NCBI GenBank assembly: GCA_022821805.1
Contig: JAJECX010000001.1
Location: 186,001 to 250,000 of the forward strand
Source: Anaerolineae bacterium
GTDB taxonomy: Bacteria > Chloroflexota > Anaerolineae > Aggregatilineales > Phototrophicaceae
Reading direction: 5' to 3'
DNA: 64,000 nt
Positions 8,415 to 17,948 of this stretch are shown piece by piece. The translations under genes were made by a program, and so were the position numbers. Within the stretch, counting starts at the first letter, position 1, and each line of letters starts with the position of its first letter. Under the pieces are notes generated by a model, which saw nothing but the letters and a program-made list of their open reading frames with translations, was not told where the DNA came from and made no database searches.

Positions 8415-9227
8415 TCATTCGCTTGCGCGCGGATAGACCGCCAGGATCATGGGTACCGGATCAAGCGACGGCTGATAGTAGTCCGCTCCGGGCAGCGCGA
8501 TCATGGTGGAGCCGCCGCCATCGAGATTGACGGCCGCGTCAATCGCGAGATCGGTCGAGGGCAAATATGCGCTGAGATCGGCGAGAGACAAACCCAGAAA
8601 GGGCGCGACCATGATCAATACATTGCCCTGTTTGTCGATGCCGATCAGCGTCCGCCGCGTTCTTTGCCCGCCAGTCCCCGCGAAATATGCTTGCGCGCCC
8701 CGCTTTACCAGCAGCGGGAATCCCTGCGCCGCCTGCTCGATTTCCTCGATGGATTGAAACGATTCAGAACGGCTGGCGACGACTGTTGGCTCGCCATTTC
8801 GGATCAGAAAGGTCCCGCCGCGCTTTTGGTAGGCGCTGCCATGTGGCGTGCCGTCACTCACCGCCAAGCCGAGCGCCCGGTTATTCGCATCAAAGAAATT
8901 GGCGTTTACAATGACGCTGGCATCGGCTTCCAGCGCCCTCCAGCCGGACAAGCTAAGTGGCTGTCCCGGCTGGTAAATCGCGCGGAATCGGTATTTTTGC
9001 GGATTGATGCGTATGACTATGAGTTGCGCCAGCTCATCGCCCTTAGGCAGCAGTTTGCGCCATTGCAGCCCGTCAGCAAGGTCAAGCCAGTCGGGCGCGG
9101 GCGTTTCCGTCGATTCAGGCCAGGCTGTGAGGGTTGGCAACAGGTCAGCCGGCAGGTTACAAGCGCTGGAAACCGAAGCCGCGAGTAGGAGGAGTGACAG
9201 ACGCAACAGAAGGACACGCCTCCCCAT
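8415..9227 (-). CDS. phosphodiester glycosidase (NAGPA-like) lipoprotein
   Basis: A 270-residue lipoprotein. The signal peptide ends in ASVSSAC with the lipidated Cys at residue 23. The mature part is a NAGPA-type phosphodiester glycosidase domain, related to the enzyme that uncovers mannose-6-phosphate in animals. In bacteria these domains act on cell-wall or teichoic-acid-like phosphodiesters or on exopolysaccharide. Key motifs are NANFFD, GTPHG, TLIGID and the hallmark NLDGGGSTM, all in the expected order. It lies 27 bases after the aminotransferase in the same direction. Extracellular location is inferred from the lipobox. Confidence 0.82.
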   Translation of the reverse strand: MGRRVLLLRLSLLLLAASVSSACNLPADLLPTLTAWPESTETPAPDWLDLADGLQWRKLLPKGDELAQLIVIRINPQKYRFRAIYQPGQPLSLSGWRALEADASVIVNANFFDANNRALGLAVSDGTPHGSAYQKRGGTFLIRNGEPTVVASRSESFQSIEEIEQAAQGFPLLVKRGAQAYFAGTGGQRTRRTLIGIDKQGNVLIMVAPFLGLSLADLSAYLPSTDLAIDAAVNLDGGGSTMIALPGADYYQPSLDPVPMILAVYPRASE

Positions 9228-9254
9228 TTGACGGCGCTCGCCAGGATTTATTGA

Positions 9255-10433
9255 TTAAGCCAGCATGTGCGCCATCGCCCGGATGCGATCAACCGCTTCG
9301 CTGAGCTTGTTCATGTCTTCGGCGAATGAAAAGCGGATATGCGCGTCTTTGCTGACTCCAAAGGCATTGCCGGGCACGCCGACTACAACAGCTTCGTCGA
9401 GAATGACGTTTGCGACTTCTTCGCTTGACTTGCTCGTTTCCTCGACTTTGGGGAAGGCGTAGAAGGCGCCCTCGATATCCGGGCAGGACATGTTGGGAAT
9501 GCTGTTGAAAGAGCTAACCATGAAATCGCGCCGCTCTTCATAGGACTGCCGCATCATCTCGACGCATTCTTGCGGACCGTTCAGCGCGGCGACGGCCGCA
9601 TGCTGGGTGAAGGTGGCGGCCGAGGTCGCAGTCTGCGAATTGAATTTGCCGGCGACGCCGATCAGGTCGGTGGGACCGGCCAGCCAGCCGAGGCGCCAGC
9701 CAGTCATGGCGTAGGCTTTGGACATGCCATTGATGATAATAACGCGATCGGCGATATCGGGAATCGACGCCAGCGACACCGCGGGTCTGCCATCGAAATT
9801 GAGCTTTTCGTAAATCTCGTCAGAGATAATGTAGAGGTCTTCTTCCAGCGCCAGCGTGGCGACCGCTTCAATCTCTTCCGACGAAAGCATGTGACCGGTT
9901 GGGTTGCATGGCGAATTGATGATGAGGACTTTGCTTCTCGGCGTCACGCGCTCGCGCAGATGCTCCAGGCGCAAGCGATAATTGTCGTCGCTTCCGGTTT
10001 CGACTGTCACCGGGACGCCGCCCACCATTGTCGCGATTGACGGATAACTGACCCAATAGGGCGCGGGAATCAATACTTCATCGCCCGGATCCAGCATCGC
10101 TTTCAACGCCAGGAATAGCGCCAGCTTGCCGCCCGGCGTCACGATGATATCGCTCATGGGATCAACTCGAACATTGTTGTCTCGCTCCATCTTGACCGCG
10201 ATGGCTTCCAACAGCGGTCGAATGCCCTTGGAGGGGGCAGCGTAGCGCGTTTCGCCGTCCCTTATCGCTTTGATGGCGGCATCAACAATATGCGACGGCG
10301 TATCAAAATCGGGTTCGCCGCCAGCGAGACCGATCACCGAATGGCCCTCGGCCGCCAATTGCTTCGCCTTGTCGTTCATGGCGATTGTGGGCGATTTGGC
10401 GATTCTATTTGCCAACTGTGTTGGGTTTGGCAT
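9255..10433 (-). CDS. class I pyridoxal-phosphate aminotransferase (aspartate aminotransferase type)
   Basis: A 392-residue fold-type-I aminotransferase of the bacterial aspartate aminotransferase Ib subgroup. Evidence: the N-terminal GLAGGEPDFDTP, the NSPCNPTG segment carrying the Asn that contacts PLP, SDEIYEKL with the PLP-pyridine Asp, and the Schiff-base Lys239 in SKAYAMTGWRLGW. It probably interconverts aspartate and oxaloacetate, feeding the aspartate kinase encoded nearby, although substrate range in this subgroup is broad. It starts the minus-strand run with the glycosidase and hydrolase. The 243-base divergent gap to the methyltransferase contains a weak TATAGA box on its strand and nothing else I can define. 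Confidence 0.9.
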   Translation of the reverse strand: MPNPTQLANRIAKSPTIAMNDKAKQLAAEGHSVIGLAGGEPDFDTPSHIVDAAIKAIRDGETRYAAPSKGIRPLLEAIAVKMERDNNVRVDPMSDIIVTPGGKLALFLALKAMLDPGDEVLIPAPYWVSYPSIATMVGGVPVTVETGSDDNYRLRLEHLRERVTPRSKVLIINSPCNPTGHMLSSEEIEAVATLALEEDLYIISDEIYEKLNFDGRPAVSLASIPDIADRVIIINGMSKAYAMTGWRLGWLAGPTDLIGVAGKFNSQTATSAATFTQHAAVAALNGPQECVEMMRQSYEERRDFMVSSFNSIPNMSCPDIEGAFYAFPKVEETSKSSEEVANVILDEAVVVGVPGNAFGVSKDAHIRFSFAEDMNKLSEAVDRIRAMAHMLA

Positions 10434-10676
10434 TACCTACCTCTATACATGTTCTTATGGTCGCTTGGAATCGCAGGAAGTGTATCGGCTTTGACCAGCC
10501 TGTGAAAGGGTTGTTAAGCGTTCGCTTGGCGAGCGCGCTTCTGCCTCAATCCTGAATTGAGCAAGAGGCCTGCGTTCTATGGACGAAGCCGTCGAAACAT
10601 TGCAGTAGAATAGAGTTTGGCTTGGCGCGCTCTGGCGAATGCTTTGTACGATTGACTACAAGGGGGTTAGGCTACC

Positions 10677-11405
10677 TTGACGCATTCTGATCTGGCTTCG
10701 CTGCGGGGCGAGCCGAGCTATGTCTGGCGCGCGGGGCAAGAACGGCGGCTGGCGATGATGGCGCGGCGGGCGCCACTGGCGGGAGCGCGGGTTCTTGTCG
10801 CTGGCTGTGGCGTCGGTATGTATGCGAGCAAAATTCGCGAGCGCTTCACCAAACGTGTGGAAGGTTTTGATATCGAAATCGACCGCGCGCGGGTTGCCCG
10901 CAGAGGACTTCCTGGAGCGCTCGTCTCCGCCGCTGAAGACATTCCTTTTGCTGACTCAACCTTTGATGTTGTGCTTTCACACGAAGTCATCGAGCATGTG
11001 CGCGATGACCGCCGCTGCGTTAGTGAAATGCTGCGCGTCACCAGGACCGGCGGACGCGTATTGCTATTCTGCCCCAATCGCTGGTATCCCTTCGAGACGC
11101 ACGGACATTATTGGAAAGGCGAATATCGCTTTGGCAATACGCCGCTGATCAACTACTTGCCCAAACGCTGGCGCGACAAGCTGGCGCCGCACGCGCGCGC
11201 CTATACGGCAGCGGAGTTGAAGCGCCTGCTGGATTTCGATGGCGCGACTATCGCGCATCATTCGCGGATCTACGGCGGATACGACAATATCATTGCCCGC
11301 TTGGGCGCGCCGGCTGTCTTCCTGCGGGATGCGCTGCATCGACTGGAAGGCACGCCGCTGGATACCTGGGCGCTATCACATTTTGTCGTCATTCAAAAAC
11401 GATAG
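10677..11405 (+). CDS. class I SAM-dependent methyltransferase
   Basis: A 242-residue Methyltransf_11-type enzyme. Motif I is VLVAGCGVGM, the acidic loop after strand 2 is VEGFDIEIDRA, motif II region DIPFADSTFDVVLSHEVIEHV, and motif III RTGGRVLLFCPN. The acceptor is not evident; the C-terminal PNRWYPFETHGHYW segment is common in sugar- or quinone-related methyltransferases. The start is a TTG with AGGGGG ten bases upstream. The stop abuts the stop of the convergent transglutaminase gene with no spare base. Confidence 0.85.
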   Translation: MTHSDLASLRGEPSYVWRAGQERRLAMMARRAPLAGARVLVAGCGVGMYASKIRERFTKRVEGFDIEIDRARVARRGLPGALVSAAEDIPFADSTFDVVLSHEVIEHVRDDRRCVSEMLRVTRTGGRVLLFCPNRWYPFETHGHYWKGEYRFGNTPLINYLPKRWRDKLAPHARAYTAAELKRLLDFDGATIAHHSRIYGGYDNIIARLGAPAVFLRDALHRLEGTPLDTWALSHFVVIQKR

Positions 11406-13904
11406 CTAATCGCCGCGAATGAAGGGCAGCCTTCGGCGCAGCCAACGACGCAAGATGTTGCCGCGCGTGCGATACCAGGCTTTCTCGGCTGTTTCGGCGA
11501 ATGCCTTGTCCGCGCCGGGATCCTGGTTGGAGGCGCCGTAACGTTCCCGCGTGTACAGGTCGCTGATTGTGCGGATCGGTTCGCGCGCAGCGGGGATGCG
11601 CTGCTGCAGATCCCGGCGCTTTTCAAGCGTCGTCTGCGATCGGCCAACATTTATGCCGAGCAAGCCGATGTATCGCTCCAGACGCGCGTATGCTCGTGAG
11701 ACCGGGCTAAGACCGCCGAAGCCGCGCCATTCCCACCACCAGAACAGCAGCAGCGCGATAATCAGCAGAATCAGCAGCGAGAGCAACATAATCAGCGCGA
11801 GCAGAATAATCGGCTGAAGCAGACTCAAAGGCGGTGGGTCTTCTTGTGAAATCGGCGGCTCAACCGTCGGCAGGATTATCGGCGTCGGCGTCGGCGAAGG
11901 CTGCGGCGTTGGCGTTGGACTCGGCTGCTCCAAGCTCTGCTCTTGCGCTTCCGGGCTGGGCTCCGCCGTCAGTGTGGCATCTGGCGTGGGTGTTGCCGTG
12001 AAGGTGGGAGTCGGCGTTGGCGAGGGCGATGACGTTGGGCTGGCGGTTTGATCCGGCCGCAGCGGCTCCTCTTGTTCTTCCGCCAGGTCGTCGCCCTCAC
12101 GCTGAATCGGCGCTTCCGCAGACGTCGGCTCAAACTCAATCCAGCCAAAACCGGGGAAATAGGCTTCAACCCAAGTGTGCGCCTCGCGTTCTCGCACTAC
12201 GTAGTGACCGTTGTCGCTATCATACGTACCCTGCGAAAAACCAGCAGCCAGTCGCGACGGAATGCCAAGGTGGCGCAGCATGACGATCATTGAAGTGGCG
12301 TAATAGGTGCAGTAGCCTTCGCGAGCAGTGAAGAGCACCCATTCCACCGTATCGACGCCGGGCGGCGGCGCGTTGATCGACTCGTTGTAGGCGATGTTTT
12401 CGCGCAGCCAGCCTTCGATCGCCTTCGCCCGATCATAGGGATGTGAAGCTTGCGCCTCGTTGACAATTTGCAGCGCGAGATTCAACACACGCGGGTTCCT
12501 GACACCGACATACAAGTTTGGTCCGCTGACCCATACCGGATAGTCGGCGGAGCTGCGGCGCAGTTCGTGCGCGGTCGCTGTGCTGATGAGGCTTCTTACG
12601 GTGTAAGTTTCGCCTTTCCTAAGCAGCTTGAGCGGACGAATCACAGATACATTCATTGATCTATTGGCGGGCTTGTCGGTGTAGATTAGGTCGATGCGCC
12701 CGGTGCTTTCGATGAATTGCGGCTGCGGCGCCGCGTAATATATGCGTGAGGTGGCGGCGCCTACCGTGAATCGCTGAAGTACTGATTGTCGTCCTCCGCC
12801 GATGACCTCGCTATTCATCGCTACTTCAATTGGCGCCGTCCGATCGGTAACCCGCAGGTCAGCCGACGGCGACCACTGGCCATCGGAATAGCGCTCAAAT
12901 ATGCGCGAACGCCAGTAATATCGGCCCGTCGCAGGCGGCGCTTCGACAGTGAATACGACATCATCGCCCAAGCGGATCGCGCCACCCAGATCAAGCAGAT
13001 CGGCGCCGTAATAATCGGTGGTTGCCGAGCCCTCGCCTTCGATTGGCGCGAAAAGGCGATTCCAGACTTCCGCCATCTGCTGCATCGGATCAGAGGCGAG
13101 GAATCGTTGAAACGCGTTCAGACGCTCCTGCAAATCGTTGCTCGGTACGCTCCAAGCCAGCGATAGGGCGATCAAGGACAGAACGATGCCGATCGCAGCG
13201 AATTGGCGCCGTACCATCCTCGGGACGCGGACGCCGCGCAGATACCAATCCCATTCGCGCCGATCCAAGTTGGAGCGTACGATTAACACCAATGCCATCA
13301 GCAAAAAGCTGAACAGATAGATAGATAGCGATTCGCCGCCACTGAAGAAGATCAGAATTACGACCAGGACCAGACCCGGTGGCAAAATGACGCGCCAGAC
13401 GCGATCCAGCCGGAAGACGTGCCAATTGGCATTGAACGCCAGGAACCAGAAGAGGATTGCCATCAGCATGGTCAAGACCAGTTCGTCGGTGTTGATTCCG
13501 CCGCTGACTGCGTCAACAGCCCAAGCGTAGCCGCGGGACAAGACGGACTCGATCGCATCTTTGAAGGGCAAGTTCAGGTTCATCGCAGCCACCAAAATGA
13601 CGGCGATGACGCCATAGAGCGAATTGACTATCAGCGCTGAGACTTCGCTGAAACGGCTGCGCGCGACAATCCAGCCGAAGCCGACGCCGAAAAGCGTGAT
13701 CGGGAGAACGGTATCCAGATCGGCTCCCCAGCCCGCGATTTCGATCGTCAGCAAGGGCATTAGAAGCAGGACGGCAACGACGAGCAGCGCCGAAGCATCG
13801 TCAAGCGAAATCGGGCTGCGCCAGCGCGATCGGCTGCGGCGCCATCCTGGTTGGTTCCTTGCGTGCTTGGCGACGGAAGTCATTCGTTTCGGCCAATTGA
13901 GCAA
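11406..13904 (-). CDS. membrane transglutaminase-like protease (TgpA / DUF3488-DUF4129 type)
   Basis: An 832-residue membrane protein. Several membrane segments (about residues 35-110, 140-212 and 233-252) precede an extracellular region with a transglutaminase-like domain containing Cys532 (GYCTYYA), His576 (AHTWVEAYFP) and an acidic third residue in FEPT. A Thr/Ser/Pro-rich stalk (about 617-690) leads to one more membrane segment (about 700-725) and a cytoplasmic DUF4129-like tail. This architecture is shared by many bacterial TgpA-like proteins of uncertain substrate, thought to act on cell-surface proteins. The start could be ATG at 13904 or the Met seven codons in. It has the same stalk chemistry as the giant lipoprotein at 35 kb. 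Confidence 0.85.
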   Translation of the reverse strand: MLNWPKRMTSVAKHARNQPGWRRSRSRWRSPISLDDASALLVVAVLLLMPLLTIEIAGWGADLDTVLPITLFGVGFGWIVARSRFSEVSALIVNSLYGVIAVILVAAMNLNLPFKDAIESVLSRGYAWAVDAVSGGINTDELVLTMLMAILFWFLAFNANWHVFRLDRVWRVILPPGLVLVVILIFFSGGESLSIYLFSFLLMALVLIVRSNLDRREWDWYLRGVRVPRMVRRQFAAIGIVLSLIALSLAWSVPSNDLQERLNAFQRFLASDPMQQMAEVWNRLFAPIEGEGSATTDYYGADLLDLGGAIRLGDDVVFTVEAPPATGRYYWRSRIFERYSDGQWSPSADLRVTDRTAPIEVAMNSEVIGGGRQSVLQRFTVGAATSRIYYAAPQPQFIESTGRIDLIYTDKPANRSMNVSVIRPLKLLRKGETYTVRSLISTATAHELRRSSADYPVWVSGPNLYVGVRNPRVLNLALQIVNEAQASHPYDRAKAIEGWLRENIAYNESINAPPPGVDTVEWVLFTAREGYCTYYATSMIVMLRHLGIPSRLAAGFSQGTYDSDNGHYVVREREAHTWVEAYFPGFGWIEFEPTSAEAPIQREGDDLAEEQEEPLRPDQTASPTSSPSPTPTPTFTATPTPDATLTAEPSPEAQEQSLEQPSPTPTPQPSPTPTPIILPTVEPPISQEDPPPLSLLQPIILLALIMLLSLLILLIIALLLFWWWEWRGFGGLSPVSRAYARLERYIGLLGINVGRSQTTLEKRRDLQQRIPAAREPIRTISDLYTRERYGASNQDPGADKAFAETAEKAWYRTRGNILRRWLRRRLPFIRGD

Positions 13905-14008
13905 TTCTCTCGCCTAGCTTATGCCAATTTGAGAGGGCTGACAAGCACGGCCGCCCAAAGCCCGCGGCGGGCGCCGCTTCATGCTGGAACTACGCCTCAG
14001 TATTGCGG

Positions 14009-14014
14009 TAAAAT
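14009..14014 (+). promoter_or_regulatory. -10 box of rnpB
   Basis: TAAAAT seven bases before the predicted 5' end of RNase P RNA matches the -10 consensus at five of six positions. The corresponding -35 position has no recognisable hexamer. Confidence 0.5.
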
Positions 14015-14020
14015 AGAGCG

Positions 14021-14380
14021 GCCGGGTTGACCGAGGGAATCGCGGCAGGTCTGGCGCCTGTCGAGGAAAGTCCGCACTCCGCAGGGCGACGATGCCGGTT
14101 AACGGCCGGGCAGGGCAACTTGACGGCAAGTGCAACAGAGAGCAGATTGCGGCGGAAACGCTGCGAGGGTGAAAGGGTGCGGTAAGAGCGCACCGGCGCC
14201 GGCAGCAATGTCGGCGGCCAGGCAAACCCCATCGGGAGCAAGGTGAAACAGGCGCAGTGGAGCGGCCCGTTCCGGAGAAAGCGCCGGGTACACCGCTAGA
14301 GGTCGGCGGCGACGCCGATCCCAGATAGATGGTTCCCCCGTCTTCGACGGACAGAATGCGGCTTACAGCGTCGACCCGGC
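14021..14380 (+). ncRNA. rnpB: RNase P RNA, bacterial class A
   Basis: The catalytic RNA that removes tRNA 5' leaders. The two ends pair as helix P1 (GCCGGGTTGAC with GTCGACCCGGC). Universally conserved segments occur in order: GAGGAAAGTCCGCACTC (CR-I), ACAGAGAGCAGATTGC, GGTAAGAGCGCACC, and finally AGATAGATGG and ACAGAATGCGGCTTACAG (CR-V region). The length of about 360 nt fits class A. It has its own -10 box and terminator. Ends are placed from P1 pairing and may be off by a few bases. Confidence 0.95.
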
Positions 14381-14385
14381 ACACA

Positions 14386-14418
14386 ATGCCCCTCCCGTTT
14401 GAGAGGGGCATGATGTTT
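14386..14418 (+). terminator. intrinsic terminator of rnpB
   Basis: ATGCCCCTC (14386-14394) pairs perfectly with GAGGGGCAT (14403-14411) around an 8-base loop. TGATGTTTTG follows, a short T-rich stretch, six bases after the end of RNase P RNA. Confidence 0.7.
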
Positions 14419-14449
14419 TGTTCAGCATGGCAGCTGCGGCGGCTACCGA

Positions 14450-14899
14450 CTATTCCAGATAATCGGTGAATGCCAGCACATCGTGCTTGAATCCCAGCGC
14501 AGCCAGAAATGCCTGAGCCCGATCGTTTTCGCGATCTGTCCGCGCCTGAATCGTCGTGAGATCGTCGACACCAGATACAAGCTGTCGCCGTAGTGCTTCC
14601 ACGAGACGTCGTCCAATGCCTTGACGGCGGTGCAAGTCCGCCACGCAGACTTCGTCGATTTCCGCTGACGTTCCCGCGGCCGTGGGATGATTAATCAGCG
14701 CGCAGAGCAGGTATCCGACGATTTGGTCGCCCTCTTCGGCCACGAGCGCCGGCGCCATCTCATTGCCTGGATAACGCGCGAACCAGGCTCGCTCTAGCTC
14801 GGTCGTTTCCGACGCCTCGGTTTCCTTCGAGAGCCACGCGCCTCGCAAGCGCAGCATGGCATCGAGGTCTGAGCCTTGCATTTCACGAATCTTGATCAT
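14450..14899 (-). CDS. GNAT-family N-acetyltransferase
   Basis: A 149-residue GNAT acetyltransferase using acetyl-CoA. The central beta-strand 4 and pyrophosphate-binding loop read EIDEVCVADLHRRQGIGRRL, with RRQGIGRR matching the motif A pattern Q/RxxGxG/A. The C-terminal segment ARTDRENDRAQAFLAALGFK is the usual motif B. The acceptor is unknown. ATG 14899 follows GGAGGA at proper spacing, so the seven-codon longer frame was rejected. It is convergent with rnpB and divergent from the sulfatase; the 235-base gap upstream shows no clear consensus promoter. Confidence 0.85.
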   Translation of the reverse strand: MIKIREMQGSDLDAMLRLRGAWLSKETEASETTELERAWFARYPGNEMAPALVAEEGDQIVGYLLCALINHPTAAGTSAEIDEVCVADLHRRQGIGRRLVEALRRQLVSGVDDLTTIQARTDRENDRAQAFLAALGFKHDVLAFTDYLE

Positions 14900-15134
14900 T
14901 TTGTCTCCTCCAGGAATCAATCTCGTCTGTGGATGCGGATTGCGATGCGCTAGAGGAGATCGTATGCGCGGCCGCAGTTATCGAAACATGCCAAGCCTTT
15001 CCGATTGCCCACTCACATAAACGATACTGTCGCGTTCGTGTTGAAGAGGTTCTTAAGATTGTATCGCCAATTGTGTAAACGTAAGATTAGATTCTCAGCA
15101 AGATTGGATTTCCACGATCATTAGAGGGGGCGAT

Positions 15135-16598
15135 GTGAAGCAAAGCAAAAAAAGACCTAACATTCTCTGGATCTGCGCCGATCAGCAACGATATGACACG
15201 ATTGCCGCGCTGGGCTACTCGCATGTCTCTACGCCACACCTCGACCAATTGGTGGCGGAAGGCGTCGCCTTTGAACGCGCCTATTGTCAGGCGCCGATAT
15301 GCACGCCGAGCCGCGCCAGCTTTCTCACCGGCATGTATCCCAGCTCACTCCATGTCAACCGCAACGGCAATCCGACCTTCCCCGACTTTCCGCCTTTGAT
15401 CAGCAAGCGGCTCGCCGATGCCGGCTACACTTGCGGTTTGATCGGCAAGCTGCACTTGACGAGCGCCTACGGTCGCGTGGAGACGCGGACCGATGATGGC
15501 TACAGCTACTGGCAATACAGCCACGCGCCCCGTGATGATTGGGAACGAGGGCACGACTATGCCGATTGGGTGCGCTCCAAGGGCGCAGACCTGGGCGAGT
15601 TGACCAAGAATGTGGCGGGCGTCCCCGCCGAGTTGCATCAGACGAGCTTTTGCGCCGAAAAGACGATTGAATTCATCGAGTCGAATCGCAACCGTCCCTG
15701 GTTTGCCAGCGTCAACATCTATGATCCGCATCCGCCATTTAATCCGCCGCAGGCTTATCGCGACCAGTTTGACCCCGATGAGGTTAAGCCGCCATTGTTT
15801 CGCGAGAGCGATTTGGCGCAGCAAGCGAAACTGTCCGCCATCGATTTTCAATCCAAGGCGCGCAGGCCCGACGATCTCGACATCAAAAGTCCGATTCTGC
15901 CGCAGCCGCCAAGGTCTTCGTATATTGAAGCGGAAACGGGGGGCGAGCGCGATGCGCAAACGCTGATCGCCGCGTACTATGCAATGATCAAGCTGATCGA
16001 TGACCAGGTGGGACGCATCCTGGCGGCGCTGGATTCCAGTGGACAGCGCGATGACACAATTATCATTTTCACCAGCGACCACGGCGAGACGCTTGGCGAC
16101 CACGGTTTGATACTAAAGGGCTGTCGCTTCTACGAGGGGCTGGTGCGCGTGCCGCTGATTTGGTCATGGCGCGGGAACTTCGCCGCTGGCCTGCGCAGCC
16201 AGGCTTTGGTTGAGCTTACCGATATCGCGCCGACGCTGCTGGAAATCTGTGGACTGGATGTGCCGAATTACATCTCTGGCAAGTCGCTGCTGCCGCTATT
16301 GACGGGCGAGTATTCGGGCGACAGCCATCGCGCCTTCGTTCGCTGCGAATTCATTGACGCGCTGGATATGCCGGATGCCAGCGTCGCCACCATGTATTTC
16401 GACGGGCGCTACAAACTGATCCGCTACCACAACCACGGCTTGGGCGAGCTCTATGACCTGGCGACCGATCCGGGTGAGTTTGAGGACCTTTGGGACAGTG
16501 CGGCGCAGGTCGAACTGAAAATGGAATTGCTGCAGCGCAGCTATGACGCGACCGTGTGCACCCAGTACCGCGGGCTCGATCGAATCGGACCGATGTAA
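15135..16598 (+). CDS. arylsulfatase-type sulfatase (formylglycine-dependent)
   Basis: A 487-residue sulfatase of the alkaline-phosphatase superfamily. The N-terminal metal site appears in ILWICADQQRYD. The core motif CTPSR at residues 56-60 fits C-x-P-x-R, so Cys56 should be converted to formylglycine by a maturase encoded elsewhere. Later motifs are GLIGKLH, SVNIYDPHPPF and TSDHGETLGDHG, the last carrying the second metal site. No signal peptide is present, so it is probably cytoplasmic, acting on imported sulfated sugars or choline-sulfate-like esters. The start is GTG with AGAGGGGG just upstream; the overlapping ATG runs straight into TGA. Confidence 0.9.
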   Translation: MKQSKKRPNILWICADQQRYDTIAALGYSHVSTPHLDQLVAEGVAFERAYCQAPICTPSRASFLTGMYPSSLHVNRNGNPTFPDFPPLISKRLADAGYTCGLIGKLHLTSAYGRVETRTDDGYSYWQYSHAPRDDWERGHDYADWVRSKGADLGELTKNVAGVPAELHQTSFCAEKTIEFIESNRNRPWFASVNIYDPHPPFNPPQAYRDQFDPDEVKPPLFRESDLAQQAKLSAIDFQSKARRPDDLDIKSPILPQPPRSSYIEAETGGERDAQTLIAAYYAMIKLIDDQVGRILAALDSSGQRDDTIIIFTSDHGETLGDHGLILKGCRFYEGLVRVPLIWSWRGNFAAGLRSQALVELTDIAPTLLEICGLDVPNYISGKSLLPLLTGEYSGDSHRAFVRCEFIDALDMPDASVATMYFDGRYKLIRYHNHGLGELYDLATDPGEFEDLWDSAAQVELKMELLQRSYDATVCTQYRGLDRIGPM

Positions 16599-16638
16599 AA
16601 GTCTCAGGATGCGCAAGCCTAAAGCGGGGAACGCGGGA

Positions 16639-17373
16639 TCAATTGAAGATCCGATATCGCAATAGCGTCCAGGCGGCGATCGGCGCGTCAGTCCACTTTA
16701 TCTTCTTTCCTTCATCGTATTCTCGTCCGTAATACGAGATAGGCACTTCGACGATGCGAATGCCTTGCCGCAGTACCTTCGCGGTGAATTCGGGCTCGAA
16801 TTCGAAGCCGCGCGCGTTGATTTTCATGCCTTCGACTACTTCACGGCGAAAGCACTTATAGCAGGTTTCCATATCGCTGAGGATGGCATTAAACAAAATA
16901 TTGGTTATCAAGGTTAGCGATTTGTTGGCGACCATATTCCAGAAGTTCATCGCCTTTCGCGGTCCGCCCAGAAATCGCGATCCGTAAACAACTGTGGCAA
17001 CGCCCTCCTGTATCGGTCGCAGCAGAAGCCCGTATTCACGGGGATCGTACTCAAAGTCGGCATCTTGAATCACGATGACTTCGCAAGTCGTTTCACGAAA
17101 TCCGGTCACCAGCGCCGCGCCTTTGCCTTTATTGCGTTCATGATAAACTACGCGGACTCGGCTGTCGTCCTCCGCCTCGATCTCCGCCAGCGCTTCGCTT
17201 GTGCCATCAGTGGAACCGTCGTCAACAATGATCACCTCGTCTACGATGTCTTCCGCCAGCACACGGGAAACCAGATCCTTGACCGTATTGATCTCGTTGT
17301 AGCAGGGAATTACGACGCTGAAGCTGGGTTTTGGCGCATTTGGATTCGGCGGATTGGAAGGCGGGTGTCGCAT
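16639..17373 (-). CDS. glycosyltransferase family 2 (dolichol/polyprenyl-phosphate mannose synthase-like)
   Basis: A 244-residue GT2 enzyme. The nucleotide-sugar fold starts VVIPCYNEINTV, with VDDGSTDGT and the DAD metal motif in IQDADFEYDP. The segment GSRFLGGPRKAMNFWNMVANK and the ending PISYYGREYDEGKKIKWTDA are typical of DPM1-like synthases that charge a polyprenyl phosphate with a sugar. The expected role is providing a lipid-linked sugar donor for GT-C enzymes such as that at 44752-46158. It is monotopic, without C-terminal membrane helices. Confidence 0.87.
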   Translation of the reverse strand: MRHPPSNPPNPNAPKPSFSVVIPCYNEINTVKDLVSRVLAEDIVDEVIIVDDGSTDGTSEALAEIEAEDDSRVRVVYHERNKGKGAALVTGFRETTCEVIVIQDADFEYDPREYGLLLRPIQEGVATVVYGSRFLGGPRKAMNFWNMVANKSLTLITNILFNAILSDMETCYKCFRREVVEGMKINARGFEFEPEFTAKVLRQGIRIVEVPISYYGREYDEGKKIKWTDAPIAAWTLLRYRIFN

Positions 17374-17540
17374 GGCAACCCCTCGAGTTTCGGTTGGATA
17401 CGCGGAAGCGCTTTATGCATCCGCGATTATATCATGAGCGCGCCGGGCGGACATTGCATCGGCTGCAGGAAAGCCTGAGACCTTGTACATGGTATACATC
17501 TCAGTTGCTCGCCGGTGAATGGTGGAAAAGGCGCCAGCCG

Positions 17541-17948
17541 TTATTGAATCTCGACTGGAATCGTCTGCAGGATAGCGGCGCTGCTGGCGATGATGCGGAT
17601 CACGCTGTGAACCGTGCGCGCGCGGTAGAGGCGGGCGTAATCGGTGATTGTGGCGTAGGCATCGGGGAACTGGTGAATCGCTTCGCCCACGAGACCGACT
17701 TCCAACATAAGCGCGATGCATTCCTCACGCTCGGCGATGTCAAAGTGGGCGCCGCGCCAGCTCATCGGCGCTTCAATGTACGCGACATCGGAAAACAGCA
17801 GATAGAAGGCCGGCTCGTGGCGGTTGCCCTGGTATACGCTGAGGTATAAGCGCGAGAGTTTGCGATGATAATGGAATACCTGGCAGCGATATCGCTCCGG
17901 GCTGGTAATGTTGAATGCGTTAACGCTACCGTGCTCGAACTTTGCCAT
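17541..17948 (-). CDS. hypothetical protein
   Basis: I do not recognise this 135-residue protein. It is soluble-looking and rich in aromatic residues in its first half (RYRCQVFHYHRKLSRLYLSVYQG), with a mostly helical second half that ends in a hydrophobic stretch SVIRIIASSAAIL. The frame continues to 18140, but that extension is Cys-rich and unlike the rest, so ATG 17948 was chosen. Upstream to 18228 the 280-base divergent gap holds a perfect small palindrome TTGTGACACAA (18118-18128) and no other clear element. Confidence 0.55.
   Translation of the reverse strand: MAKFEHGSVNAFNITSPERYRCQVFHYHRKLSRLYLSVYQGNRHEPAFYLLFSDVAYIEAPMSWRGAHFDIAEREECIALMLEVGLVGEAIHQFPDAYATITDYARLYRARTVHSVIRIIASSAAILQTIPVEIQ

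Noticed and set aside
13914-14411. Minus-strand frames over the RNase P RNA region
   Set aside because: They lie on a structured RNA gene with all conserved class A segments, and have no protein family resemblance.
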